Notes under the pieces: model-generated
What the model was told of the DNA's origin: nothing
Databases searched by the model: none
The model's input: the letters and a program-made list of their open reading frames with translations, nothing else
Shown here: one piece after another, positions 37,149 through 45,035 of the stretch
Position numbering within the stretch: position 1 is the stretch's first letter
Layout of the letters: each line of letters starts with the position of its first letter
Program-made: the position numbers and the translations under genes
DNA from: Falsiroseomonas sp041690465
GTDB lineage: Bacteria; Pseudomonadota; Alphaproteobacteria; Acetobacterales; Acetobacteraceae
Reading direction: 5' to 3'
NCBI RefSeq assembly: GCF_041690465.1
Contig: NZ_JAWLHG010000001.1
Coordinates: 310,001 to 374,000, forward strand
DNA: 64,000 bases

Positions 37149-38104
37149 GCGCCCACGGCAACGGCCACCACAACGGCAATGGCACCGCCGAGCGCGACCG
37201 CCGCACGGGCCTCTTCTGGCGCCTGCAATCGATGCTGCGGAAGCGCGAGGCCGAGAGCGTCCGCGACCGCGTCGAGGAGCTGCTGGAAGGCAAGCAGCAC
37301 CGCGGCGGCGAGGACGACCACCGCCGCGACGACGAGGATGGGGATACCGGCCTCGACACCCATGAACGGGTGCTGCTCGGCAACGTGCTCAAGCTGCGCG
37401 ACAAGACCGCCTACGACGTCATGGTCCCCCGCGCCGACATCCTCGCGATGCCGGAGGACCTGACGCTCGATCAGGCCATCAAGCTGATCCAGAAGGAAGG
37501 CCACAGCCGTTTCCCGGTCTATCGCGGCAACCTCGACGAGATCGTGGGCATGGTCCACATCAAGGATGTCTTCGCCGCGGTGGGGCGCGATCCCGCCAGC
37601 TTCTCGCTGAACAACGTGCTGCGCCGGCCGCTGCTGGTGGTGCCGACCATCCCGGTGCTGGACCTGCTGCTGCAGATGCGCGCGCAGCGCATCCACATGG
37701 CGCTGGTGGTGGACGAGTACGGCGGCATCGACGGGCTGGTCACCATCGAGGACCTGGTCGAGACCATCGTCGGCGACATCAGCGACGAGCATGACGAGGT
37801 GGCGACGCCGACCATGGTGGAGCGCCCGGACGGCACCATGGAACTCGACGCCCGCACCACCGTGGAGGCCTTCGAGGCGCGCCTCGGCCCGATCTTGACG
37901 GAGGAGGAGCGCGCGCACGACATCGACACGGTGGGCGGCCTGGTCTTCACCCTGGCCGGCCGCGTGCCCGCGCGCGGCGAGTTGATCAGCCACGCCTCCG
38001 GGTTGGAGTTCCGCGTGCTGGAAGCCGATCCGCGCCGGATACGCCGCCTGCGCGTGCGCCGGCCGGGCGCGATGAGCGAGGCGCCGAAGCAGGCGGCGGA
38101 GTGA
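37145..38104 (+). CDS. Hemolysin/CorC family CBS-domain protein
   Basis: A 319-residue protein without the N-terminal DUF21 membrane domain. A charged N-terminal region ('RKREAESVRDRVEELLEG') is followed by two CBS domains: 'RADILAMPEDLTLDQAIKLI' ... 'GMVHIKDVF', and 'LVVDEYGGIDGLVTIEDLVE'. A CorC_HlyC transporter-associated domain with 'HDIDTVGGLVFTLAGRVPARGE' (core 'DTVGGLVFTLAGRVP') ends it. Its relatives are YbeX/CorC, implicated in magnesium, cobalt and rRNA processing. It is the last gene of the miaB-phoH-ybeY-corC run; lnt, often next, is about 7 kb away here. Confidence 0.92.
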   Translation: MSAHGNGHHNGNGTAERDRRTGLFWRLQSMLRKREAESVRDRVEELLEGKQHRGGEDDHRRDDEDGDTGLDTHERVLLGNVLKLRDKTAYDVMVPRADILAMPEDLTLDQAIKLIQKEGHSRFPVYRGNLDEIVGMVHIKDVFAAVGRDPASFSLNNVLRRPLLVVPTIPVLDLLLQMRAQRIHMALVVDEYGGIDGLVTIEDLVETIVGDISDEHDEVATPTMVERPDGTMELDARTTVEAFEARLGPILTEEERAHDIDTVGGLVFTLAGRVPARGELISHASGLEFRVLEADPRRIRRLRVRRPGAMSEAPKQAAE

Positions 38105-38150
38105 TGGGGGCTGGGGGAAGCCCGCCCGGCCGCGCGGACTGACAGCCGGC

Positions 38151-39662
38151 ATGGGCGCCTTGCCCGCGCTCGCGCTGCTGCCGGTTGCGCTGGTGCTGGC
38201 GCTGATGGCCGGCGCGCGCTGGGCAGCGGCACCGGCCGGTCTGGCCGGGCTCGCCCTGGCGCTGCCGATCGCGCTGTTCGCCTTCGGCTGGCGCGGGCCG
38301 GCGCTGGAGGACGCCTCGGCTGCGGGCATCGTCCCGGCGCTTGGCGGCGTCGCGGCCGAGGCCGGCTTCACCACGCTGACCATCCTGTGGATCGTCTTCC
38401 CGGCGCTCTGGCTGCACGAGTTGCAGCTCGGCACCGGCGCCACCGCCACGCTGCGTCAGGCGCTGGCACGGCTGTCCGAGGATCCGCGGCTGGCGGCGCT
38501 GCTGGTGGCCTGGTTCTTCGCCCTGTTCTCCGAGGGCGCGGCCGGGTTCGGCACGCCGGTGGCGCTCGCCGCGCCGATCCTGGTCGGGCTCGGCTTCGAG
38601 CCGGCCCGCGCGGTGGCGCTGGCGCTGGTGGGCCACGCGGTCGGCGTGTCCTTCGGCGCGCTCGGCACGCCGCTGGTGCCGCAGCTTGCCGCCGGCGGCT
38701 TCGAGCCCACGGCGCTGGCCGGCGCGACGGCGCTGCTGCACCTAGCGCTCGGCTGGACCATGGCGCTCGCGCTGCACCGGATCGTGGGCCAGGGCAGGGC
38801 GGGTCCGGGTTGGGCGCTGCTGGCAGCCGCCTGCTTCCTGCTCCCCTTCGCGGCGATCGCTGCCTTCGTCGGGCCGGAATTGCCGACGCTTGGCGGCGCG
38901 CTGCTTGGCGGCCTGGCCTTTGCGCTGGCGGTGCGGCGGCGCGAGGGCGGCAGCGGGCCGGCGCCGACGCGCGCCGCGCTGCTGGCCGCGGCGCTGCCCT
39001 ACCTGATGCTGCTGGCGCTGGTGCTGGCCACCCGCCTGCTGCCGCCGCTGCGCGAGGCGCTTGCCGGGCTGGAGTGGCGCTGGTCGCTGCTGGAGGGGTC
39101 GTTCACCGGCCGGATCCAGCCGCTCTACCACCCCGGCACCTTGCTGCTGCTGGCGCTGGTCGCCGGCGGGCTGCTGCGCCGCGATGCCTGGACTGCCTTT
39201 CGCGGGGCGGCCGTGCGCGCATCGGGGCGGCTGCCGGCGGTGCTGCTCGCGCTGGTCGCGATGCTCGCGCTCGCGCGGCTGATGGTGCATGCCGGCATGA
39301 TCGAGGCACTGGCCGAGGGCGCCGCGGGACTGGCCGGTGGCGCCTGGCCCCTGCTCGCCCCGGCGGCCGGGGCGGTCGGCACCTTCGTCACCGGCTCCGC
39401 CACCGCGTCCAACATCCTGCTGACCGACCTGCAGCTGGCGGTGGCCGCGACGCTCGGCCTGCCGGCGGTCTGGATGGCGGCGGCGCAGGGCTTCGGCGCC
39501 GCCGTGGGCAACATCATCTGCCCCCACAACATCGTCGCCGGCGGCGCCACCGTCGGCTTGGCTGGGCGCGAGGGCGAGGTGATGCGCCGCACGCTCCCGG
39601 CCTGCGCCCTCTACGCGGCGCTAGGCGGCGCCCTGGTCTTCGCGATCACCGCGGTCGACTGA
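38151..39662 (+). CDS. lctP: L-lactate/glycolate permease (LctP family)
   Basis: A 503-residue inner-membrane symporter with about 13 hydrophobic segments. 'AWFFALFSEGAAGFGTPVALAAPILVGLGFEP' (core 'FSEGAAGFGTPVA') is the LctP hallmark, and near the C-terminus 'GTFVTGSATASNILLTDLQ' and 'GAAVGNIICPHNIVAGGATVG' (core 'NIICPHNIVA') are conserved. It imports L- and D-lactate or glycolate with protons. It could feed lutABC, which lies 7 kb upstream. It is somewhat shorter than the 550-residue E. coli protein. Confidence 0.9.
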   Translation: MGALPALALLPVALVLALMAGARWAAAPAGLAGLALALPIALFAFGWRGPALEDASAAGIVPALGGVAAEAGFTTLTILWIVFPALWLHELQLGTGATATLRQALARLSEDPRLAALLVAWFFALFSEGAAGFGTPVALAAPILVGLGFEPARAVALALVGHAVGVSFGALGTPLVPQLAAGGFEPTALAGATALLHLALGWTMALALHRIVGQGRAGPGWALLAAACFLLPFAAIAAFVGPELPTLGGALLGGLAFALAVRRREGGSGPAPTRAALLAAALPYLMLLALVLATRLLPPLREALAGLEWRWSLLEGSFTGRIQPLYHPGTLLLLALVAGGLLRRDAWTAFRGAAVRASGRLPAVLLALVAMLALARLMVHAGMIEALAEGAAGLAGGAWPLLAPAAGAVGTFVTGSATASNILLTDLQLAVAATLGLPAVWMAAAQGFGAAVGNIICPHNIVAGGATVGLAGREGEVMRRTLPACALYAALGGALVFAITAVD

Positions 39663-40064
39663 GGCACCGCGATTGCGGCGCTTACAGCTCGGCGGCACGC
39701 CAAAAAAGTCCTCTGGAGGCGCCTTGAACGAAACAGGAACTTACCGGTTGTGCACGAAGGATTTCACGCAAGGCAACCCAGGAGTGGAGGAAGCGCAGTG
39801 GTGTTTGCCGGAGTGTGGCAACACTACATCTTGTTGGAACAGATCGAGTCCGGCTATCCCGGATGAGCAGGGCGAGGACCGATCGGGTGGCTCCGACCGG
39901 TCCTCAATCACCTCGGCAGTACGTCCCGTGGTGAGCTTGCGGTTCGTGTCTCCCCGCGGGTTGGTTGAACACTACCCACGGACGGATTTGCAAGCCCTGC
40001 TGACGTGCTCCAACCGCTTTGCTGGCAAATGTGTGCCAGCGGCGACGATGGCAGGAATGGCTTT
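39663..40064. other. Gene-poor stretch of lower GC content
   Basis: About 400 bases after the lactate permease with visibly more A and T than its surroundings. An open frame at 39673-40152 exists but has no protein-like character. The only structure seen is the hairpin at 39874-39905. Confidence 0.6.
39874..39905 (+). other. Strong 13-base hairpin
   Basis: Arms GAGGACCGATCGG and CCGACCGGTCCTC pair at 12 of 13 positions with a six-base loop (39887-39892). No U-run follows, so it is not a standard terminator. It could be a terminator for the permease gene, a leader structure for the downstream orphan gene or a remnant of a mobile element end. Confidence 0.6.
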
Positions 40065-40457
40065 ATGGACTTCATACCTGGAAAGGCGCCCGGGCCCCGG
40101 GCCGGTTCCATCAACCCAGAAACGGAGGCACGGCGACCTTCAAGCGGCCTGACGAGGGAGCAGGGGGCACGTGTCCGCCGAATGCTCCGCCTGGACCCGC
40201 AGCCGGCGATCTTGGATGTCGCCTCAACCCTCGGCGTCAGCGAGGACGCCGTCGCGCTGGAAGCGATGCTAATGCGCGTACGACATGATCGACGTGTGCG
40301 AGGTCACCTGAACTGCACTGTCGAGTGCGCACGCTTTGTGAATTCCGTCGCACGCCAGAACGGAGAGCCCGTGTGGCGGACGGCGGACCGCATCCTGTAC
40401 GAGTGGACGCAGTTCCGCGCCATGATGCACGCTGGGCTCATTCCTACGCTTCGCTGA
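40065..40457 (+). CDS. Orphan small protein, helix-turn-helix-like, 130 residues
   Basis: The frame starts 'MDFIPGKAPGPRAGSIN', with CAGGAA eight bases upstream of the ATG. A helical core follows: 'LTREQGARVRRMLRLDPQP' then 'ILDVASTLGVSEDAVALEAM', which reads like a short helix-turn-helix, and 'VRGHLNCTVECARFVNSVARQNG' (core 'CTVECARFVN'), 'VWRTADRILYEWTQFRAMM'. I do not recognise a family. Base composition is less GC-rich than its neighbours, a possible sign of transfer. It might be a phage-derived or plasmid-like regulator. Confidence 0.55.
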   Translation: MDFIPGKAPGPRAGSINPETEARRPSSGLTREQGARVRRMLRLDPQPAILDVASTLGVSEDAVALEAMLMRVRHDRRVRGHLNCTVECARFVNSVARQNGEPVWRTADRILYEWTQFRAMMHAGLIPTLR

Positions 40458-40467
40458 CGCAGTCGCT

Positions 40468-40494
40468 GGGCAGGGAGAGCGCTTCTCCCTGCCC
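40468..40494. terminator. Inverted repeat between converging genes
   Basis: Perfect 11-base arms GGGCAGGGAGA and TCTCCCTGCCC with a five-base loop, placed between the orphan gene stop (40457) and the glf stop (40502). No clear U-run on either strand, so a bidirectional terminator is likely but unproven. Confidence 0.65.
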
Positions 40495-40501
40495 GACAGG
40501 C

Positions 40502-41671
40502 TCAGCATCCTGAACTTACCTGCTCCAGGATCCGGTCATCATTCGCCGCCCCGCGCGGCACCTGCTTCTCGATCCGCTCGAAACTGGCCAGCGCCTGCCC
40601 GACCACCTGATCCATGTTGTAGTAGCGATAGGTCGCCAGCCGCCCGACGAACCAGGTGTCGCGCTCCGCATCGGCCAGCGCCTCGTAGCGCTTGTAGAGC
40701 GCGGCGTTCTCCGGGCGGGGGATCGGGTAGTAGGGATCGCCCTCGGCGGAGGGGAATTCGTAGGTCACGCTGGTCTTGGGGTGCTCCTGCCCGGTCATCC
40801 ACTTGTATTCCGAGACGCGGGTGAAGGGCGTCGCCTCATCCGGGTGGTTCACCGTGCCGGTCGGCAGCGCCCATTCGCGGTCCAGCGTCTCGTGCCCGAA
40901 CCGCAGGCTGCGATAGGGCAGCTTCCCGAAGCGGAAGCCGAAATACTCGTCCACCGGCCCGGTCCAGACCAGACGGCGGAAGCTGAAGCGCCGCCGCGCC
41001 TCCTCGAAGGTCATGCCGGTGCGCACGGTGATCAGCGGATGGTCGAGCAGGCGGCGGAACATCGCCGTGTAGCCATCCCGCGGCATGTACTGGAAGCGAT
41101 CGGTGAAGTAGCGGTCGTCGCGGTTGGTGCGGGTCGGCACGCGGGCCGTCACGCTCTTGTCCAGCTCGGACGGATCGAGAGCCCATTGCTTCCGGGTGTA
41201 GCCGCGGAAGAACAGCTCATAGAGCTCGCGTCCGACCTTGCCGACCACCACGTCCTCGCTGGTGCGGACCTGTTCCACCTGCTCCGCGCGCGCGGCCAGC
41301 CAACCCTCGACCTCGTCTTCCGTCAGGCTGAGCCCGTAGAGCCGGTTGATGGTGTCCAGGTTGATCGGCATCGGCACCAGCATCGCCTCGCCCGTCGCCG
41401 GGCTCCGCACCTGCGCCAGCACCCGGTGCTCGTATGCGCGCCACTCCGTGAAGCGGGAGAGATAGGCGAAGATCGCCTCGCTGTTGGTGTGGAAGATGTG
41501 CGGGCCGTAGCGATGCACCAGCACGCCCGCCGCATCCAGGTGGTCGTAGGCGTTGCCGCCGATGTGATCCCGCCGGTCCACCACCAGCACCCGCTCGTTG
41601 CGCTCAGAGGCGATGCGCTCCGCAAGGACCGATCCGGCGAAGCCGGCGCCGACGACGAGCCAATCAAACAT
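40502..41671 (-). CDS. glf: UDP-galactopyranose mutase
   Basis: A 389-residue flavoenzyme that converts UDP-galactopyranose to UDP-galactofuranose. It has the FAD Rossmann motif 'VVGAGFAGSVLAE', 'DRRDHIGGNAYDH', 'YGPHIFHT', and the substrate region with 'GYTRKQW', 'YRSLRFGHETLD' and 'TVNHPD'. The C-terminal 'RLATYRYYNMDQVV' is the classic end. Its start overlaps the glycosyltransferase stop by 8 bases, so the pair is co-transcribed. It implies galactofuranose-containing surface glycan. Confidence 0.96.
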   Translation of the reverse strand: MFDWLVVGAGFAGSVLAERIASERNERVLVVDRRDHIGGNAYDHLDAAGVLVHRYGPHIFHTNSEAIFAYLSRFTEWRAYEHRVLAQVRSPATGEAMLVPMPINLDTINRLYGLSLTEDEVEGWLAARAEQVEQVRTSEDVVVGKVGRELYELFFRGYTRKQWALDPSELDKSVTARVPTRTNRDDRYFTDRFQYMPRDGYTAMFRRLLDHPLITVRTGMTFEEARRRFSFRRLVWTGPVDEYFGFRFGKLPYRSLRFGHETLDREWALPTGTVNHPDEATPFTRVSEYKWMTGQEHPKTSVTYEFPSAEGDPYYPIPRPENAALYKRYEALADAERDTWFVGRLATYRYYNMDQVVGQALASFERIEKQVPRGAANDDRILEQVSSGC

Positions 41672-42875
41672 GGGCGGCTCCCGCGGCGCGGGCGGCGAGC
41701 GTGCGGCCGGCGCCGCTGCGTGCCGGGGTGGCGAGGCGCGGCGCGCGCGCGGCGGTGATCAGCGCCTCCATCTCCGTCCAGACGCGGTCCCAGGAGCTGG
41801 CGGCCAGCCGCGCATCCACCTTCGCCAGCCACGCCTCGCGCGGGCGCTTCAGCAGCACCTCGGCCTTCAGCGCCATCTCCTTGGCGTCCTGCGCAATCTC
41901 GACCAGTCCCGACTCGCCGTAGTCGCGCACCACGTCGGTCACCGCGGTGGAGACGACCGGCAGGCCGGCCGCGAGGAATTCCGGTGTCTTGGTCGGGCTG
42001 ATGAAGCGCGTGCTCTCGTTCAGCGCGAAGGGCATGAAGCCGAGGTCCCAATGCGCCAGATGCGCCGGCAGCTCACGGTAGTCGCGCGCGCCGAGCCAGT
42101 GGATGTTCGGCGCCTGCGGCAGGGAGGCCGGGTCGATCTTGACCACCGGCCCGATCATCGCCAGCGACCAGTCCGGCCGCAGCGCGGCCAGCTCCGCGAC
42201 CAGGCCGAGATCCATCCGCTCATCCACCACGCCGAAGAAGCCGATCCGCGGGCGCGCTATGGCACCGAGCCCCGCCGGCTCCGCCAGCCCGCCGCGCGCC
42301 TGGCCGAAATGCCCCGCATCGATCGAGGAGGGAAAGCAGCGCACGGCCGGGTGGCGGCGCTGCTTCGCCTCGTAGAGGCTGCGGCCACCGGTGAAGACCA
42401 GGTCGGCGCGCGCCAGCAGACGGCGCTCCATCTCCAGCATCGCCGGCGGCGCACCGCGGAAGGCCGAGAGTTCGTCCATGCAGTCATAGACCACCGCACT
42501 GGCCGGGAGGTGGCCTGCCACCGGCAGGAACATCGGCGAATAGAACCAGGTGACCAGCGGCCGGCCCTCGCGCGGCGCCAGCAGGCCGCCGAGCAGCGCA
42601 CGCTGGGCGGCGAGGGCGAATTCGGGCGCGAGGCCGCGGGGCAGCACGGGCCGCGCCACCAGCACGCCGCCGGCGCGTTCGAAGCAGTCAAGCCGTGGGC
42701 GGGCGATGTCCTCCTCCACCGGCTCCTCGAGGAACAGCACCTCGTAGGCAGCGGCAGCGCGGCTCATCAGGTGCTGCGGCCGCTGGAACACGAAGTCCCA
42801 GCGCAGATGCGACAGAACCAGCAGCACCGGGCGCGGGCCAAGCGTGGTCGCTGGGGAAGGCGGAGCCCCGTTCAT
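41664..42875 (-). CDS. Glycosyltransferase of GT4/GT1-like fold
   Basis: A 403-residue GT-B type transferase. It begins with 'VLLVLSHLRWDFVFQRPQHLM', common to a group of polysaccharide glycosyltransferases, includes 'SAVVYDCMDELSAFRGAP' (core 'YDCMDELSAF'), and the donor-binding part 'IGFFGVVDERMDLGLVAELA' and 'FISPTKTPEFLAAGLPVVSTAVTDVV' (key 'PTKTPEFLAAGLPVV', with the E of the E-x7-E type motif). The acceptor is unknown. It is directly coupled to glf, so it probably uses UDP-galactofuranose or acts in the same glycan. Confidence 0.88.
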   Translation of the reverse strand: MNGAPPSPATTLGPRPVLLVLSHLRWDFVFQRPQHLMSRAAAAYEVLFLEEPVEEDIARPRLDCFERAGGVLVARPVLPRGLAPEFALAAQRALLGGLLAPREGRPLVTWFYSPMFLPVAGHLPASAVVYDCMDELSAFRGAPPAMLEMERRLLARADLVFTGGRSLYEAKQRRHPAVRCFPSSIDAGHFGQARGGLAEPAGLGAIARPRIGFFGVVDERMDLGLVAELAALRPDWSLAMIGPVVKIDPASLPQAPNIHWLGARDYRELPAHLAHWDLGFMPFALNESTRFISPTKTPEFLAAGLPVVSTAVTDVVRDYGESGLVEIAQDAKEMALKAEVLLKRPREAWLAKVDARLAASSWDRVWTEMEALITAARAPRLATPARSGAGRTLAARAAGAAHV

Positions 42876-43044
42876 GCGTATCTCCTATGGTCAGGTGGGC
42901 CGGCGAACGGGCACGGCAAAACGCCGCGCGGCGGGGAGACCGCCGGTGCCCGGGAACGCCTGGACGTCCTGGATGTAAGGGAAACGCCGTATGCTGCGCT
43001 GCGGTTCCGCGCCGCCTGCGGGAAAACGAAGCTAAATCATACCG

Positions 43045-43806
43045 TTACGAAGATGCGGGCACCGCCCCCCCGGCCGGCGGCACCAGCACCTTGTCCCGGT
43101 AGTTGCACAGCGCAACGACGGGGCAGCGCCAGCATTCCGGCGCCCGCGCCTTGCAGATGTAGCGCCCATGGAGGATGAGCCAGTGATGCGCGTGCCGCAG
43201 CAGCTCAGGCGGGGTCTTGCGGACCAGCGCCTCCTCCACCTCGCGCGGGGTCTTCCCCGGTGCGATGCCGGTGCGGTTGCCGAGGCGGAAGATATGCGTG
43301 TCCACCGCCATGGTGTCCTGCCCGAAGGCGACGTTGAGCACGACATTCGCCGTCTTCCGCCCGACGCCCGGCAGCGCCTCCAGGGCGGCGCGGTCGGCGG
43401 GCACCTCTCCGCCATGGCGTTCCAGCAGCAGCTTCGAAAGGGCGGCGACATTCCTGGCCTTGGCCTGCCAGAGGCCGATGCGCCGGATATGCGGCGCGAT
43501 CCCTTCCGCCCCCAGCGCGGCCATCGCGGCGGGGGTGGGGGCGGCCTCGAACAGGGTGGCGGTGGCCTTGTTCACCGCCGCGTCGGTGGTCTGGGCGGAA
43601 AGCACCACGGCGACCAGCAGGGTGAAGGGGTCGCGGAAGTGCAACTCGGTCTCCGGCACCGGATTGGCTTCGGCAAGCGTGCGCAGGAAGGCGGCGGCCT
43701 GCGCGGCGTTCATCGCCCGCGCCCGGCGCGGCGTGCTGGCGCTGCCGTGGCTGACAGGTGCCGGCTTGGGCGATGCTGGCTTGGGGGTGGAGCGCGCGCG
43801 GGGCAT
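43045..43806 (-). CDS. nth: Endonuclease III (DNA glycosylase/AP lyase)
   Basis: A 253-residue base-excision repair enzyme for oxidised pyrimidines. The helix-hairpin-helix is 'LPGVGRKTANVVLNVAFG' with catalytic Lys151; catalytic Asp169 is in 'AVDTHIFRLGNR'; the 4Fe-4S cysteines are 218, 225, 228 and 234 (C-x6-C-x2-C-x5-C). A Pro/Lys-rich N-terminal extension of about 35 residues precedes the usual start near Met32 (43713), so the true start may be internal. It is divergent from the DUF2244 gene by 32 bases. Confidence 0.95.
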   Translation of the reverse strand: MPRARSTPKPASPKPAPVSHGSASTPRRARAMNAAQAAAFLRTLAEANPVPETELHFRDPFTLLVAVVLSAQTTDAAVNKATATLFEAAPTPAAMAALGAEGIAPHIRRIGLWQAKARNVAALSKLLLERHGGEVPADRAALEALPGVGRKTANVVLNVAFGQDTMAVDTHIFRLGNRTGIAPGKTPREVEEALVRKTPPELLRHAHHWLILHGRYICKARAPECWRCPVVALCNYRDKVLVPPAGGAVPASS

Positions 43807-43838
43807 GACGAACGGTCACAGCTAGCGGATACTCGGCC

Positions 43839-44351
43839 ATGATGTCAGGGGGCAGCGAAGCAATCCTGTTCGAAGCCGTCACCGCCCCGCCTGCCGGGCT
43901 CTCGGCGCGCGGGATGCGCTGGCTGTGCGGGCTGGTGGTGGGGGTGACGACTGTTCCCGCGGTGCTGTTCGCAGCCCTCGGCGCCTGGCCGGTGCTGGGA
44001 TTCCTGGGCGGCGAGGTGCTGGTGGTGCTGGGCATGGTGGCCACCCACCGCCGCTGGAGCCGCGCCGCGTTCGAGGCGGTGAGGCTGACCGAGGCGCGGC
44101 TGCTGGTCACGCGCGCGGACGGCCGCGGCGGGCAGGAACACGCCGAGCTGGAGCCATACTGGGCGCGGCTGGATCTGGCGGAGCGACCCGGCGCGGTGCC
44201 GGTGCTGACCGCGCGTGCCCGTGGGCGCAGCGTGGAGATCGGTCGCTTCCTGCCGCCCGACGACAAGCGCGCCCTGGCCTCGGCTCTGGAAGAGGCGCTG
44301 CGCCGTTATCGCATGCCGATCTTCGACAACCCGCAGCTGCGCGAAGGCTGA
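43839..44351 (+). CDS. DUF2244 membrane protein
   Basis: A 170-residue protein with two transmembrane segments at about 30-50 and 55-70, then a cytoplasmic domain with 'ARLLVTRADGRGG', 'LEPYWARLDL' and 'VEIGRFLPPDDKRALASALEEAL' (core 'IGRFLPPDDKRALA'), the DUF2244 pattern of alphaproteobacteria, frequently beside nth or cytochrome c oxidase genes. Its function is not known. Confidence 0.85.
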   Translation: MMSGGSEAILFEAVTAPPAGLSARGMRWLCGLVVGVTTVPAVLFAALGAWPVLGFLGGEVLVVLGMVATHRRWSRAAFEAVRLTEARLLVTRADGRGGQEHAELEPYWARLDLAERPGAVPVLTARARGRSVEIGRFLPPDDKRALASALEEALRRYRMPIFDNPQLREG

Positions 44352-44381
44352 GCGGGTTCGCGCGGCGGGCGGTGCCGCAGG

Positions 44382-44825
44382 TCAGTCGGTCGGCGCGAGG
44401 CTCTTGATGAGGTCGAAGACGCGCTTGCGCACCGAAGGATCGGTGATGCGGTAATAGGCGCGCACCAGTTCCAGCGTCTCGCGCCGGTGCAGCGTGTCGT
44501 CCTCGAAGCCGTCCTGGCTCTCCTGGAAGCCGCTGAAGCGCCGGTGCTTCTCCCCGCCCATTTCGGGCGGCATGTCGTCGAAGAAGAAGCCGATCGGCAC
44601 GTCCAGCACGCGCGAGAGGTCGAACAGCCGGCTGGCGCCGATCCGGTTCACGCCGCGCTCGTACTTCTGCACCTGCTGGAAGGTCAGGCCCAGCGCCTCG
44701 CCCAGCTTCTCCTGGCTCATGCCGAGAAGGGTGCGCCGCAGGCGCACACGGCTGCCCACATGCACGTCAATGGGGCTCGGGCGATGCTCACGCTCCGCCC
44801 GCTCCACGACGTCATCGCTCGCCAT
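44382..44825 (-). CDS. PraR-like XRE regulator
   Basis: A 147-residue helix-turn-helix regulator. 'SPIDVHVGSRVRLRRTLLGMSQEKLGEALGLTFQQVQKYERGVNRIG' is the family N-terminal block (core 'GMSQEKLGEALGLTFQQVQKYE'), as in rhizobial PraR and its relatives, which act in surface and biofilm control. 'VPIGFFFDDMP' ends the DNA-binding half. ATG 44825 is preferred over GTG 44831 because GGAG lies at a better distance. It follows lnt on the same strand, the usual order in alphaproteobacteria, but has its own promoter. Confidence 0.88.
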   Translation of the reverse strand: MASDDVVERAEREHRPSPIDVHVGSRVRLRRTLLGMSQEKLGEALGLTFQQVQKYERGVNRIGASRLFDLSRVLDVPIGFFFDDMPPEMGGEKHRRFSGFQESQDGFEDDTLHRRETLELVRAYYRITDPSVRKRVFDLIKSLAPTD

Positions 44826-44943
44826 GGCCACGTCTCCGAACTCCGTCGCAGCAAAGTGCCTCGGTTGCCCCTGCCTCCGCCCTCCTGGCCAGCATGGGAA
44901 CGGACGCCAAACGCAAAGCCTGACTCATTGCCCGTCACCAAAT

Positions 44944-44972
44944 ACGGTAGTTGCACGGTAGGAGTTTGTCAA
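44944..44972 (-). promoter_or_regulatory. Sigma-70-type promoter of the PraR-like gene
   Basis: On the minus strand a perfect -35 TTGACA (44972-44967) and a weak -10 TACCGT (44949-44944) are separated by 17 bases. Two exact ACGGTAG copies (44944-44950 and 44955-44961) are 11 bases apart across the -10 area. Confidence 0.5.
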
Positions 44973-45035
44973 CTCTTTTGATAAATCTCAGAAATTGACG
45001 GCAACCTCCGGATGCAGAAGTTACCAGAGGGCAGC

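Noticed and set aside
39673..40152. Open frame of 159 codons in the lower-GC patch
   Set aside because: No ribosome-binding site, no protein-like blocks and partial overlap with the better-supported 40065-40457 gene; left unannotated.
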